64,000 nt of DNA, from the NCBI GenBank assembly GCA_029309925.1, contig JARKND010000001.1, forward strand, positions 2,046,001 through 2,110,000, written 5' to 3'. The DNA comes from Fulvivirgaceae bacterium JP3-4 (GTDB lineage Bacteria > Bacteroidota > Bacteroidia > Cytophagales > Cyclobacteriaceae). Positions 34,867-44,598 of this stretch are shown in pieces. The notes below the pieces were generated by a model. It was not told the origin of the DNA. It ran no database searches and was given only the letters and a program-made list of their open reading frames with translations. Numbering within the stretch: position 1 is the stretch's first letter; every line of letters starts with the position of its first letter. The position numbers and the translations under genes are program-made.

Positions 34867-37404
34867 TTACCAGAAAATTGTCAGCCCCACACCATATTTA
34901 TACTCCGAGTCATATGATGCGTGGATCGAGAAATTCTTGGCAATAAAATGGTCGAAATCGATATTAAATTCCTTATCGGTATTTGCGGACACGCTTAACC
35001 TTAACCGTCTGGTCAAGGGAATATCTTCACGCGACAGCTGGAATCGGACATCTCCGGTGTGATCAAGTCGGAGTTCTGATTCAATAAATAATGGTAACAG
35101 ATAGCGGGCACCCACTACAGCCACACGTCTATCTTTTTCCGTGTCACCTTCTTTAATCGTGAAAGTATTCCTGACATCGGCACCAATAAACGCGCTAAAA
35201 AATTGCCTCTTGTCTATGAAACGTTGATAGTACGGCTGAAATTCATATTGATCCTTGTAGCTTACGCGGTATGTCGTTCCAATTTCATTTCTGACATTTG
35301 ACACTTGCGCGTTACCGAACACACCATCAGTCGCTATTTTTGTAACTCCCCAACCATACCACTTCATATCTTCTCTAAACAATTTCCGCTGATCTTTCTC
35401 GGAAACCTGCTTGTTAGGCGGGGAGTTTTCATAACTCACAACGCGGGCCATCCCGGACATCATGTGGTAAAGAATGTGGCAATGAAAAAACCAGTCCTTT
35501 TCCTCGTTTGCGTAGAACTCTATAACAACGGTAGACATCGGCTCCACATCAAAAGTATGCTTCATCGGTGAGTAGTCACCTTGCGCATTCACAAAACGGA
35601 AGAAATGACCATGTAGGTGAAGCGGATGTCGCATCATTGTATTGTTCGTTAGCACCATTCTGACGTTCTCACCCTTTTTTATCAATATCTTATCCGATTG
35701 TGATAAGGTCTTGTCGTTGAACGACCACACATACCGGATCATATTGCCTGTAAGGGCCAGTTTTATTTCGCGCATTTGCCTTTTTTCATCGAGCTTTGTG
35801 GACACCGGTGAACGGAGCATGTCGTAACTCAAAATCACCTGGCCATCGGATTGAGCACCGTTCATTTGCATTTTCGAGTGATCCATCATTTGCATTTGGT
35901 CACGGTTGGATGTGTTGCTACTGTCCATTTGGTGCCGTTCGTGGCCCATGCTGTCATTTTCCATTTGCATATCCTGATGTTGCTGACGTCCGGAGGCTGC
36001 CGAATCCATTTTCATATCGGCCTGGTGTCCCTTATGGTCAGCTGTATCTGTTGGCGTGGGTGCAAGATTCTTGGCTTTTGGTCCTTGGTATTCGTGTTGA
36101 TCGTGCTCTTGATTATTCTTTTTCATCTCCTCAACATCCATTTGGGAACTGTCCGCTTTCTCCATATCATCCATATCATGACCTTTATGCCCTTGCTGAT
36201 TGTTCACCTTCCCGTGCGACATTCCAGTTTGGCCCGCACCTTGCCCGGACATATCCATTCCATCATGCCCCATCGCCATCATGTTATTCATTTCATGCAG
36301 CATTGCGAAGTAATCCAACTTTGGCAGATCTTTAGCTTTCATCTCCACCCCCTTGCCTATAAATAAAGAAGAATGTCCGGAAATATCCTGAGCGGTGGCG
36401 CGAAATTCATAAGCCATGTCATCGGGAATTGTTACTTCAATGTCGTAGGTTTCAGCAATAGCGATAAGAATTCTGTCTACCTCAACTGGTTCGATTTCTA
36501 TCCCGTCTGCGGCAACCACACGCATCTTGCCTCCTGCGTAGGTGAGCCAGAAGTATGTGGACGCAGCACCGTTAATAATCCTTAATCTAACCTTTTCACC
36601 AGGCTTAACGTCTTCGAACGAACTCGTTACGCGGCCGTTGAGGAGAAACTTATTGTAGGCTACATCGGAAACATCCATTGCAGGCATCCGCATCCATTCT
36701 GTTTTGAAACGATCTTTGACGTATCCTTTTACGATTGCCTCCCCCCAGCTTTGAACGGAATTTTTACGAATGCTATACCATTCCGTAGCGCGTTTTAAGT
36801 TTCGCAAGACGTTCTTTGGCTTTTCATCGGTCCAATCAGAAAGCATCACAACATGTTCTTTTTGCTCACGCTTTCCTTCTTTAGGGTAAATCACAATCGA
36901 TCCGTACGTGCCAATTTGTTCCTGAAGCATGGTATGTGAGTGATACCAGTAAGTACCAGATTGAATGAGAGGGAATTTGAACGTGTGAGTGGTGTGGGCT
37001 TTGATCGGTGCCGTTGTAAGGTAAGGAACACCATCTTCTTCATTTGGAAGAAGAAGTCCATGCCAGTGGATCGAAGTTTCCATGTGCATTTTATTGTGCA
37101 CATTGATGATGGCCGTATCTCCTTCTGTAAAATACAATGTAGGCGCGGGCAATTGTCCGTTAACAGCCAAAACCGGTTTTTTTGAATGCACGTAGTTCAG
37201 TGTTGTGTCGTTGACGTACAGGTCATAAACCACACGTGCGCCTTTATGCGTTTTAGATTTCACGTTTGCATCAGGCTCTTTTTTTACCACTCGCTTTTGA
37301 ACTGGTTCTTGTTGCTTCTCTTCTTTCTGCATATGTTGTTCGTGTTGTCCATACGATGCAATCGCAGAACATATCATCGCTAAAAGGAATAATTTACTTT
37401 TCAT
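34867..37404 (-). CDS. Multicopper oxidase (CopA-like) fused to CopB-like barrel
   Basis: 845 residues. After a signal peptide the cupredoxin domains carry IHWHGLLLPNEEDGVPY, YWYHSHTMLQEQ, HPLHLHGHFF and FHCHILYHMMSGM, a complete set of copper ligands. A long Met/His/Asp-rich insert (about 365-540) separates the cupredoxins. The last 150 residues (FQPYYQRFIDKRQFFSAFIGADV... to a terminal Trp) look like the outer-membrane beta barrel of CopB. CopA and CopB are usually separate, so this is a natural fusion that could oxidise Cu(I) and anchor at the outer membrane. Confidence 0.85.
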   Translation of the reverse strand: MKSKLFLLAMICSAIASYGQHEQHMQKEEKQQEPVQKRVVKKEPDANVKSKTHKGARVVYDLYVNDTTLNYVHSKKPVLAVNGQLPAPTLYFTEGDTAIINVHNKMHMETSIHWHGLLLPNEEDGVPYLTTAPIKAHTTHTFKFPLIQSGTYWYHSHTMLQEQIGTYGSIVIYPKEGKREQKEHVVMLSDWTDEKPKNVLRNLKRATEWYSIRKNSVQSWGEAIVKGYVKDRFKTEWMRMPAMDVSDVAYNKFLLNGRVTSSFEDVKPGEKVRLRIINGAASTYFWLTYAGGKMRVVAADGIEIEPVEVDRILIAIAETYDIEVTIPDDMAYEFRATAQDISGHSSLFIGKGVEMKAKDLPKLDYFAMLHEMNNMMAMGHDGMDMSGQGAGQTGMSHGKVNNQQGHKGHDMDDMEKADSSQMDVEEMKKNNQEHDQHEYQGPKAKNLAPTPTDTADHKGHQADMKMDSAASGRQQHQDMQMENDSMGHERHQMDSSNTSNRDQMQMMDHSKMQMNGAQSDGQVILSYDMLRSPVSTKLDEKRQMREIKLALTGNMIRYVWSFNDKTLSQSDKILIKKGENVRMVLTNNTMMRHPLHLHGHFFRFVNAQGDYSPMKHTFDVEPMSTVVIEFYANEEKDWFFHCHILYHMMSGMARVVSYENSPPNKQVSEKDQRKLFREDMKWYGWGVTKIATDGVFGNAQVSNVRNEIGTTYRVSYKDQYEFQPYYQRFIDKRQFFSAFIGADVRNTFTIKEGDTEKDRRVAVVGARYLLPLFIESELRLDHTGDVRFQLSREDIPLTRRLRLSVSANTDKEFNIDFDHFIAKNFSIHASYDSEYKYGVGLTIFW

Positions 37405-37478
37405 TGCTCACGCTAATTAAATCTTAATTTGTTCTATATTTTTTCTTAGCGAGTGGGAGCGCTATTCAATCCAATTCT

Positions 37479-38177
37479 TTAGTGATCGTGTTCCATTTCA
37501 AGGAATTTCCCTTGTGGACCGATACCCTCGATATGTACAAGTTGGGCTCCGTAGTGACCTGCCCGCGATACACTATATGCTGACACAATCAAAATTAACG
37601 CAATTGCGATAGCGGCTATGCGAGTATAACGCGTAGGACCGGATAAATCGGAACTGGTGTTTTGATTCCGATTCTTGTATGCAATGAAAGTCAAATACGC
37701 CAGTTGTAAAACCAATGCAATGCGTGCGGACGCATTGGTCCAGTCGGCCCATCTATCGTGCTCTTCTAACACAAGCTTCGCATGAGGTGTGAGCCCATGA
37801 GTATGCGGATGGAATTTGGTGCTTGCCAGCCACGCTGATGTCGACCCCACCAGGAGCAGGGCACCGATGATCCACGCAAGATGGTTCTTCATCAAAATTG
37901 TATTTATCAATTGAAGAGCCGCAGCAATTATGATCAATACAATGGCGAAATGAACAATTAATGGGTGGAGTGAAGGAAAGTCATCAAGGTCAGCAGTGAC
38001 TTTGGATTCGTCTGGCTTCATTCCTTCCGCATGGTGATGAACTGTATCACCTTGCTTATGTTGAGCAGAGTCCACCTGCGCGCTGGTAGAATCCTTTTTA
38101 TGTTTTTTTCCACCATGACCGAGTGTGGCAATTGAGCATGCAAAAAGCATTGTTATGCTCAGGACTAAGATTTTCAT
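37479..38177 (-). CDS. DUF2231 membrane protein with His-rich N-terminus
   Basis: 232 residues: a signal or membrane anchor, a His/Lys-rich segment (HGGKKHKKDS, HHHAEGMKPDE), then a DUF2231 core LHPLIVHFAIVLIIIAAALQL with four membrane helices. DUF2231 proteins are often found near metal and cytochrome genes; the role is unknown. It lies 74 bases before the oxidase-barrel fusion. Confidence 0.78.
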   Translation of the reverse strand: MKILVLSITMLFACSIATLGHGGKKHKKDSTSAQVDSAQHKQGDTVHHHAEGMKPDESKVTADLDDFPSLHPLIVHFAIVLIIIAAALQLINTILMKNHLAWIIGALLLVGSTSAWLASTKFHPHTHGLTPHAKLVLEEHDRWADWTNASARIALVLQLAYLTFIAYKNRNQNTSSDLSGPTRYTRIAAIAIALILIVSAYSVSRAGHYGAQLVHIEGIGPQGKFLEMEHDH

Positions 38178-38283
38178 TTATTTACGTTGTTAAGTGAATT
38201 GGAGAACAGGTTGATGTCAAAGACATACCTGCATACTTGCCATTAGAAGGCAATAAGACTCAGTGCGACCTTTGGAAGTCCAC

Positions 38284-38706
38284 TTAACAAAGGGAAGGAG
38301 GAGCCCGTAAAGAAGTAATTAATCGATGCTTGCCTGATGGTAGATCTCTCGCTTTGTGGAAATGAGCGGATTTCTCAAAAGAAACAGGAATACAGAGGGA
38401 CACGCTTTCGGCTGCAACTAGATCAATAACGTGATTGGCCTTCGCTGTGAAATGAAAGTACGCGTTCCCTACGTAATCGCCATTTGAAAAATGGGTGAAT
38501 ACCGGCTTCGACTGTTTCGTATCGTCATGGTCATGACTTTGTGGTGGTAAATGCTCGTGAGCACCAGTTGAACCGGGCTCATGGTGATGTTCATGCGAAT
38601 GCTCATCTTCGGAAAGCTCCGGATGCGTATGCGGAATAGAAGCATGGACCAATGATATTGCAAAGGCAATTAAGAACAATACCGGTGGCCACTGCCGTTT
38701 GATCAT
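38284..38706 (-). CDS. Exported His-rich protein
   Basis: 140 residues: signal peptide (RQWPPVLFLIAFAISLVHA), then about 20 His residues within 45 positions (HTHPELSEDEHSHEHHHEP). The C-terminal half is a small beta-rich part. Probably a periplasmic copper or zinc buffer; no family recognised. Isolated by about 100 bases on either side. Confidence 0.65.
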   Translation of the reverse strand: MIKRQWPPVLFLIAFAISLVHASIPHTHPELSEDEHSHEHHHEPGSTGAHEHLPPQSHDHDDTKQSKPVFTHFSNGDYVGNAYFHFTAKANHVIDLVAAESVSLCIPVSFEKSAHFHKARDLPSGKHRLITSLRAPPSLC

Positions 38707-38791
38707 TTCGCTTAGTTATTAACTTATAACAGTATAAAATTCGGTGCCAAATGCCATATTTTTGCAGTTTATTTCGCTGTGGAGCATTAAT

Positions 38792-40036
38792 TTAGGCCGA
38801 TTTTGCAATTTTCTCTAAGATCTTATGGTTGTCTCCGAATTTGCACAGGGCATCACAATGTTCTCTCAGGTCGGAGAAAAGGATATACTTGATTCGAACA
38901 TCGCTCTGTTTGATTGACGGACGCGCCAACTGAAGCAGTACGTCTTTTTCACGTGTATTAGGAACAATAATGAATAATGAACTCTCGTGATTTTTCAACG
39001 AAAAGGCGAGATCACTGAGCCTTAGGATGCCGGAATAGATCGAGGTACTTTTCTCCACCTCGAAGGCACAAACCGTTCGATCGGTATTCTTTTCAAACCA
39101 AATGACATCAATGAGTTTGATCGTGTTACTGGTATCCTTATCGACCGGTAGATCGGGAAACTCTTCTCGACAAATGAATGAAAAATTTGCCTCGCCATAA
39201 GATTTACTGCGGTCATTGATCGCAACGATCGGATCGTAGCCGAGTGCCTTACCGATTTTTAAAAGATGATACTGCATTTCCGTGTGCAGATCCTCTTCAT
39301 GTTTTTCACTCAATACTTCCTTATGACGCCTGTCGTATTGTTTCAATAATTTTGCTTTCTCCTCATCCGATAATCTTAAGCCATCGATTATGATGTTACG
39401 CATTCCTATCTCAAACAGTAGCCCACTGAATGCGCCCAGGTCGTTAGAGAGTTCTCCCTTACATTCATTGTTTTTGGCAATTATTACCTCACGCATTTTG
39501 AGATACTCCGACCAACTTCCAAGCTTCTTTTTATCACCAAAGAGATAGTTGAAACCATTTACAATAGCGGTGTTAAAGGGCGGAATGATAGTGGGATGCA
39601 GAAAATACAAAATACTTGCAACGGCAGGCCCAAGCCCTTTTATCTTCAATTGATCAAGTCGCAGAATCTCCTTCACCAATTGTTCCTCTTTAGTCGCATT
39701 TATGCAGATTTCCAAAAACTGGCCAAATGCTTTTTTGTTCACTTGGTTTTCATAAATGTCGGGAATCCGCATCTTGGGTTTCCAATAAAATGGATGAGCC
39801 GCGCCTTCAAATACCTGCTTTTGTTCTGTAATCGCGGTCAACACAAACTCTAATGAAGAACCTTTGAAATCATTTCCGAACTTTTCGTTTTTTATTTCGT
39901 CAATCACTTGAAGGACACCTCTTCTGATCGCCCTGAACGCCTTCAACCTTTCTTCACTACCAATAAACCACGTATTATAAACAGAAGAAGGGTCCTGTTT
40001 ATATTTTGCAATAACGTCTTTGAGCTCGAGTGACAT
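38792..40036 (-). CDS. HhH plus PD-(D/E)xK nuclease-like protein
   Basis: 414 residues. A helix-hairpin-helix-like segment LKIKGLGPAVASILYFLHP (about 129-147) is followed, in the C-terminal third, by LIDVIWFEKNTDRTVCAFEVEKSTSIYSG, an Asp...Glu-x-Glu/Lys arrangement typical of restriction-like nucleases. No methyltransferase for DNA is adjacent. It could be an orphan restriction or repair nuclease inside the metal island. Family and activity are inferred. Confidence 0.6.
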   Translation of the reverse strand: MSLELKDVIAKYKQDPSSVYNTWFIGSEERLKAFRAIRRGVLQVIDEIKNEKFGNDFKGSSLEFVLTAITEQKQVFEGAAHPFYWKPKMRIPDIYENQVNKKAFGQFLEICINATKEEQLVKEILRLDQLKIKGLGPAVASILYFLHPTIIPPFNTAIVNGFNYLFGDKKKLGSWSEYLKMREVIIAKNNECKGELSNDLGAFSGLLFEIGMRNIIIDGLRLSDEEKAKLLKQYDRRHKEVLSEKHEEDLHTEMQYHLLKIGKALGYDPIVAINDRSKSYGEANFSFICREEFPDLPVDKDTSNTIKLIDVIWFEKNTDRTVCAFEVEKSTSIYSGILRLSDLAFSLKNHESSLFIIVPNTREKDVLLQLARPSIKQSDVRIKYILFSDLREHCDALCKFGDNHKILEKIAKSA

Positions 40037-40109
40037 GTATTAGCCTGGGGTTAGCTTCTAAAATTAAGCATTAATGCGTGGATTTTTTCATCCTACAACC
40101 GGGTAATAA

Positions 40110-40778
40110 TTAGAGTATCGTTTCTCGCATGGACTTTTTTCCCTTGTAGAGAACTAACGTTCCAAATACAGTCTGATACTGCGAGGTTTCAATCGCTTCT
40201 GCAAATCCCGCCTGCCTCATGAATGAAGGAATTAGTCCTTTGACATTGTCTGTAGTTGTCTTAAATCCATCGAGAAATTGAATGAGAAAGAAGGCCATAC
40301 GCATAAAGACATTTTTTGCTTTACCCCAATCCGCGATGTGAATTTCTCCTCCTGGTTTTAAAACCCGATGTATTTCGTAAAGCGCATTCATTTTTTGTTC
40401 CCTGCTTAAATGATGAAACACCAGGCTTGATATAACCCTGTCAAAAGAATTACTTTGATAAGGCAGAATCCGTCCTTCATATCGCTGAATAGATATGTCA
40501 GCCTGCGCTTCACGCTGTTTTTCTTCAGCAATCTTCAGAATCTTCTCGTCTACGTCAACCGCATGAACATCTGCAGCCGGGTTGGAGCGTTTTGCCATGA
40601 GCGATAATGTAAGCGACCCACAACCAAAGTCAAGTACGCGTGCATTTTCTGAAATATTTGCTTGTGAAATTAGTTGCTTCTTAAACTTCTCTTCCGGCAT
40701 CGTGTGTTGGATAATTGGATCATAGATCTTGGTAAGCCAACTGTAGCGCAATGCGGGAATAAATTTCTCTTTCATCAT
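40110..40778 (-). CDS. SAM-dependent methyltransferase (UbiE-like class I)
   Basis: 222 residues with the SAM motif VLDFGCGSLTLSLMAKR, an acidic strand HAVDVDE and motif FDRVISSLVFHHL, then LKPGGEIHIADWGK. Matches class I small-molecule methyltransferases like UbiE/ArsM relatives, though the Cys pattern of ArsM is absent. Substrate unknown. Confidence 0.78.
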   Translation of the reverse strand: MMKEKFIPALRYSWLTKIYDPIIQHTMPEEKFKKQLISQANISENARVLDFGCGSLTLSLMAKRSNPAADVHAVDVDEKILKIAEEKQREAQADISIQRYEGRILPYQSNSFDRVISSLVFHHLSREQKMNALYEIHRVLKPGGEIHIADWGKAKNVFMRMAFFLIQFLDGFKTTTDNVKGLIPSFMRQAGFAEAIETSQYQTVFGTLVLYKGKKSMRETIL

Positions 40779-40876
40779 TTTCTATTTTTTCCATTATTAC
40801 TGATTTCGGAAGAGATTTGCACAAAAAAATTCGTCTGCCAAAGATGCTACCCACTTTAATTCTCATCAAAAACAAC

Positions 40877-41362
40877 TTATGGCTTCCGTGATGAATTATG
40901 CATGTGTACTATCTTCCATGTACCGTCTTCCTTCTTCAAGAATGAGCTTGCTGCCCCCTTTCTCTTGATTTCAGAATTGTCTTTCTTAAGAACAATGGTG
41001 TATTGGTAGGTTTCAACTGCAAATGCATAGTCACCGGAGATAGTGACATCCACCTTGTAATTCTCAAACTTGAATGATTGGAAATCCCCGAGTTCGGGGC
41101 CGATGTGGTGAGCCAGGTAGTCCTGATAGCTACCTTCCACTTTACCTGATTCAATGATCTGGCTATTAGAGGCAAAAAGCGTTTCCGTGCCAGTGACATC
41201 TAGTTTCTCCAAAGCATTTTTGTAATTCAACAGCGTTTGCTTAACGCCTTCGATATCGTTTTGAGCTACCGCTGACATAGCGCTCAACAGCAGGATGCAG
41301 AATAGTGTATTTAGTTTTGCGTTCATGCGTGTCATATTAATGGTCAAAGATGGGTTTGTCAT
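40877..41362 (-). CDS. Exported NTF2-like (SnoaL/DUF4440) protein
   Basis: 161 residues, signal peptide ending SAVAQ, then a small cone-shaped fold with VKQTLLNYKNALEKLDVTGTETLFASNSQIIESGKVEG and a final SSFLKKEDGTWKIVHMHNS, typical of SnoaL/DUF4440 proteins. Its ATG overlaps the yceI-like stop (ATGA); an internal ATG at 41326 gives a more usual signal. Ends the long copper operon. Confidence 0.75.
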   Translation of the reverse strand: MTNPSLTINMTRMNAKLNTLFCILLLSAMSAVAQNDIEGVKQTLLNYKNALEKLDVTGTETLFASNSQIIESGKVEGSYQDYLAHHIGPELGDFQSFKFENYKVDVTISGDYAFAVETYQYTIVLKKDNSEIKRKGAASSFLKKEDGTWKIVHMHNSSRKP

Positions 41363-41949
41363 TGTTTTGTTAACACAAGGTTGATTGATATATCTACATC
41401 ATCATATACAAGTTTGTCCCCAAGGTTTTCGTAGAAAGATTGTGAGCCGAACTTGACCTCATATTTACTTCTGTCGAAAGTCAGCGAGCCACGTGCCTGA
41501 AGTACACCGTTCGTATTGGTCACGCTCACCGGAAAAGTGACAGGATGTGTCTTGCCCTTAATCGTCAAGTTGCCAGTGACCTCGTACTCGTTTGCCGATT
41601 TATTCTTGGTGGAAGTGATTACAAACTGTGAGTGGGGGTAAGTATTTACTGCAAAAAAATCCTCTGACTTTAAATGATCGACAAGTCGTTTATTTGATTT
41701 GGGATCGGTGATGTCCGTACAAATGATGCTTGTCATATCCATCTCGAACTTTCCGCTTATTAATTTTCCGCTTTGCATTGTCAGCTCGCCAGAAGAGAGT
41801 TTAATTTCTCCATAATGTTCTCCTGTTAATTTTTTGCCAGTCCACTCAACTTTAGATTTGCCGACATCAGCAATAAATTTTGTTTGAATCTCCTGCGCAA
41901 ATCCAGTGAAGCAAGAGACGATGATGGCGATTAAAAAAAGATGTTTCAT
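41359..41949 (-). CDS. YceI-family periplasmic protein
   Basis: About 196 residues starting MKHLFLIAIIVSC, a signal peptide. The body KSKVEWTGKKLTGEHYGEIKLSSGEL, FDMTSI-like stretch and GNLTIKGKTHPVTFPVSV identify the YceI lipocalin-like fold, which binds isoprenoid-type lipids. A longer start would overlap the previous gene. Coupled to the next gene by an ATGA overlap. Confidence 0.88.
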   Translation of the reverse strand: MKHLFLIAIIVSCFTGFAQEIQTKFIADVGKSKVEWTGKKLTGEHYGEIKLSSGELTMQSGKLISGKFEMDMTSIICTDITDPKSNKRLVDHLKSEDFFAVNTYPHSQFVITSTKNKSANEYEVTGNLTIKGKTHPVTFPVSVTNTNGVLQARGSLTFDRSKYEVKFGSQSFYENLGDKLVYDDVDISINLVLTKQ

Positions 41950-41951
41950 TT

Positions 41952-42800
41952 TTATTTCTTGTTGCGCTTCCAATCATTTGCCAGCTTTTCATTCGCTTTG
42001 AGAACGGGTTCAAGCTTTTTTGCCTTTGCCAGCTCTGTTGACTTTGAGAGTGTTGCCAAGGCGTCAGCAAAACGTCCTTGCGATGCCTCAATTTTTGCTT
42101 GAAGTTGGAAATACCCTGCTTCCTGCGCCTTGGACGTGGCAATCTTCACCCACTCATAAGCCTGATTGATGTCCTTACTGTTATTGAAATAATACAGACT
42201 TGCTTGATAGAAGAGGCTGGGCTTTTCTTCCTTTTTGACATTGATCCGTTCTGCTATTTCAGCCATCACCTTTTGGTCCGCATAGCTTTCGATGGCAAAT
42301 TTCACTTGCGTATTCTCCCACATAAGATATACGTATGCCCCATTTTTAATAAAGTCATTGATTTCTATCGTAAACGTTTCATAAAAGCGAGCTGACTTTT
42401 CAGTTTTTACTTTGAAACGCAGTTGGTCGTTATTCTGGGCATAGTCGGATGTGCCGTGCATTTCAGCAACCTTGTTAAGAATAATCGTCCACTCATTTTT
42501 TCCCGGGATTGTAAAAAGGCTGAACGTATCGGAGGGAACGTTCGTGCCGTTCACCTTTATAGAATCCGAGAACCAAATCGTGGTAGCATCATGTGCACCG
42601 GTCCTCCATATTTCATCGTACGGAACGAGGTCACCGAATATTACACGACTTCTGGCACTTGGTCTGGAATATTTTATTTGCAACTCAGTAAATCCAAGTT
42701 GTTGTTTCAGTTCCTGGTCGGGACTGGCATTTGGAAGATTCAACTGCGCTTGAGATATCAATGCAGCACAGGAGAAGAGAAATGTAAATAGAAATTTCAT
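41952..42800 (-). CDS. DUF2911 protein
   Basis: 282 residues: signal peptide, then the DUF2911 core LGFTELQIKYSRPSARSRVIFGDLVPYDEIWRTGAHDATTIWFS and DTFSLFTIPGKNEWTIILNK, followed by a helical tail (TPR-like, about 190-280). Common in Bacteroidota, unknown function. It starts three bases before the PepSY gene ends in the same operon direction. Confidence 0.85.
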   Translation of the reverse strand: MKFLFTFLFSCAALISQAQLNLPNASPDQELKQQLGFTELQIKYSRPSARSRVIFGDLVPYDEIWRTGAHDATTIWFSDSIKVNGTNVPSDTFSLFTIPGKNEWTIILNKVAEMHGTSDYAQNNDQLRFKVKTEKSARFYETFTIEINDFIKNGAYVYLMWENTQVKFAIESYADQKVMAEIAERINVKKEEKPSLFYQASLYYFNNSKDINQAYEWVKIATSKAQEAGYFQLQAKIEASQGRFADALATLSKSTELAKAKKLEPVLKANEKLANDWKRNKK

Positions 42801-42803
42801 CGG

Positions 42804-43559
42804 TTATCGTTTAATAAGTTTCTTAAGTGTTCTGGAGGAAGTTGCGTACAACACGAATCCGGACACTACAGTGAAGAGCCCGAATAGTGAAAGAATTTTT
42901 AAGAGCCAATTATTGAAGTTATCGCGCCCGGCATAGTCCATTGTGTGGAACATCCATAAGAAATCGAAACCACGCCATTGGTCATGGCGAATCGTCTGAA
43001 ATGTTCCGCGTTCGGTGCTGATATAAACTGTACAATCGGGATCTTTAAATGTGATGGCATAAGCCGGCAGTGGCCGCTCACGATATTCATGGTGGGCGTC
43101 AACATTTTCCAACAGTTCTACTTGACTGACAGTGGCTGTTGTTGTCACATTATCTTTTGCTATTGCAATTGCCTCGCCCTCTGTCAACGGGCCGCGCAGT
43201 TCGCCCGAGATAGCATCTGCAAGCTTATAGTGTACATGGTGATGGACTTCACCGGTGTGGCCGGCAAAATAGGAGATCTGGTAAACAGGCTTGCCAACAA
43301 TTCCTATCAATTGAATCGAGTTAATCGAATCGATTTGTGTTGTTGAACGCATTTCTTCAATTGCCTTGGCCGGAGAAATCAATGAATTACTCATGGAAAT
43401 AAAATGAGGTGACTTCCTCATATGATCACCATGGACATCGTCAATGTCGTTCCAACTGAAATAAAGTCCGCTGATTGTCCATCCAAGAAATTGGATTCCA
43501 ATAAACAATCCGAGATATCGGTGAGTCCTTCGGATCAGTAGGTTTTTGTTAACAGGCAC
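42804..43559 (-). CDS. PepSY-domain membrane protein
   Basis: 251 residues: a first helix RYLGLFIGIQFLGWTISGLYF, a periplasmic part with two PepSY-like repeats (for example SPAKAIEEM, EAIAIAKDNV) and HVHYKLADAISGEL, and a C-terminal helix ILSLFGLFTVVSGFVLYATSS. Such proteins often accompany iron or copper reduction systems. Part of the copper operon. Confidence 0.8.
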   Translation of the reverse strand: MPVNKNLLIRRTHRYLGLFIGIQFLGWTISGLYFSWNDIDDVHGDHMRKSPHFISMSNSLISPAKAIEEMRSTTQIDSINSIQLIGIVGKPVYQISYFAGHTGEVHHHVHYKLADAISGELRGPLTEGEAIAIAKDNVTTTATVSQVELLENVDAHHEYRERPLPAYAITFKDPDCTVYISTERGTFQTIRHDQWRGFDFLWMFHTMDYAGRDNFNNWLLKILSLFGLFTVVSGFVLYATSSRTLKKLIKR

Positions 43560-43577
43560 AACGAGGGGGTTTAGGGT

Positions 43578-44057
43578 TTAATTAAGTTTTTGGAGATATT
43601 GAGCGAAGGTGTCGTGCGATTCAAAGTATAGCACCTTACCATCACGTTTCGGGTGAAGAGCGATCACAGCAGCAGCTTTATCAACTTTTCGTCCGGTAAC
43701 AGGATCGGTTGCCGACCTCACCTCATTCTTCGCTGTCAGTTCACGAATAGCTTTAGGATCGCACCCATAGTAGGTTTTGGTACTCAGCTTAAGTGGAAGC
43801 GTTGGATAGTTTCCTTGATAGAAGTCGTCCACCATACAAATCTTGCTATGCGCGATCGTATCCTGCTGAGGCGGGAGTGAAGCCAGGTAAGCCTCCTTTG
43901 CTTTATCATCATTTATGGCGCTTTGTGTTGTCATAAAAACAATCACGACAATCGTGCCGCCTAAAAGAACGATAGCAAGAATGTTGATAAACCATTCTTC
44001 GAAGTTGCTTTTCTTTTTACCTGGCTTCTTACCAGTTTTTTTCCCACCTGCTTTCAT
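43578..44057 (-). CDS. Membrane-anchored protein, NosL/YHS-like tail
   Basis: 159 residues: a very basic N-terminus (KAGGKKTGKKPGKKKS), one membrane helix (about 24-48), and a periplasmic domain with CMVDDFYQG, YYGCDPKAIREL and VLYFESHDTFAQYLQKL, which recalls a NosL or YHS metal-associated segment. Family assignment is tentative. It sits in the copper operon, 12 bases after the DUF3347 gene. Confidence 0.6.
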   Translation of the reverse strand: MKAGGKKTGKKPGKKKSNFEEWFINILAIVLLGGTIVVIVFMTTQSAINDDKAKEAYLASLPPQQDTIAHSKICMVDDFYQGNYPTLPLKLSTKTYYGCDPKAIRELTAKNEVRSATDPVTGRKVDKAAAVIALHPKRDGKVLYFESHDTFAQYLQKLN

Positions 44058-44069
44058 CAGACTTTGTCG

Positions 44070-44576
44070 TTATTGAATCGTCTCTTTTACAGACCCGCAT
44101 TTAAGCATGGCGTCACCGAAGTATGGATTTTTGATCTGTTTCTCGTTCGAAAGCCAGAACGCACCTTCGTTGTTGTTTGCCATTGGGCAATATTCAACGT
44201 ACAATGAGCCAGAGGAAAGTTTTCCGTCTTTAACAAGCGCTTTCATCTCGTTGCTTAAAGAGGAGAATGCTTTTCTTTGTTCGTCAAGATCAGATGATGC
44301 TGCAACCTTCGTAGCTTCATCGATTACCTTCTTTCCGCCACTCACATTCGCCAACGATTTTTGTAAGTCCAGAGCGGCTTTCTTTGCATCCTGGGCATTC
44401 GATGCGACCAATGCATCTTTTAAATGGATGTAGTGGCTGTAAGCAGTGCCAAGCTTTTCATCTTTGAATTTCGCTTGAGCTTGTTCAGTTGTCTGAGCGT
44501 TGTGCCCTGCGTGATCGTGTTGCGCATATGCTCCAAAGCTGAGGAGCGTAGTAAGTGCAATCATTGTTATTTTCAT
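44070..44576 (-). CDS. DUF3347 periplasmic protein
   Basis: 168 residues with signal peptide and a His-rich start (QHDHAGHNA), a four-helix body and the DUF3347 signature VEYCPMANNNEGAFWLSNEKQ. DUF3347 proteins resemble the C-terminal region of CusB-like metallochaperones. A second copy lies on the other side of the oxidase gene. Confidence 0.85.
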   Translation of the reverse strand: MKITMIALTTLLSFGAYAQHDHAGHNAQTTEQAQAKFKDEKLGTAYSHYIHLKDALVASNAQDAKKAALDLQKSLANVSGGKKVIDEATKVAASSDLDEQRKAFSSLSNEMKALVKDGKLSSGSLYVEYCPMANNNEGAFWLSNEKQIKNPYFGDAMLKCGSVKETIQ

Positions 44577-44598
44577 ACCAATTAAATTTTAGTTGTTA

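Noticed and set aside
35796-36366. Two long forward frames opposite the oxidase-barrel gene
   Set aside because: They mirror the Met/His/Asp-rich low-complexity insert on the other strand and have no start signals or domains.
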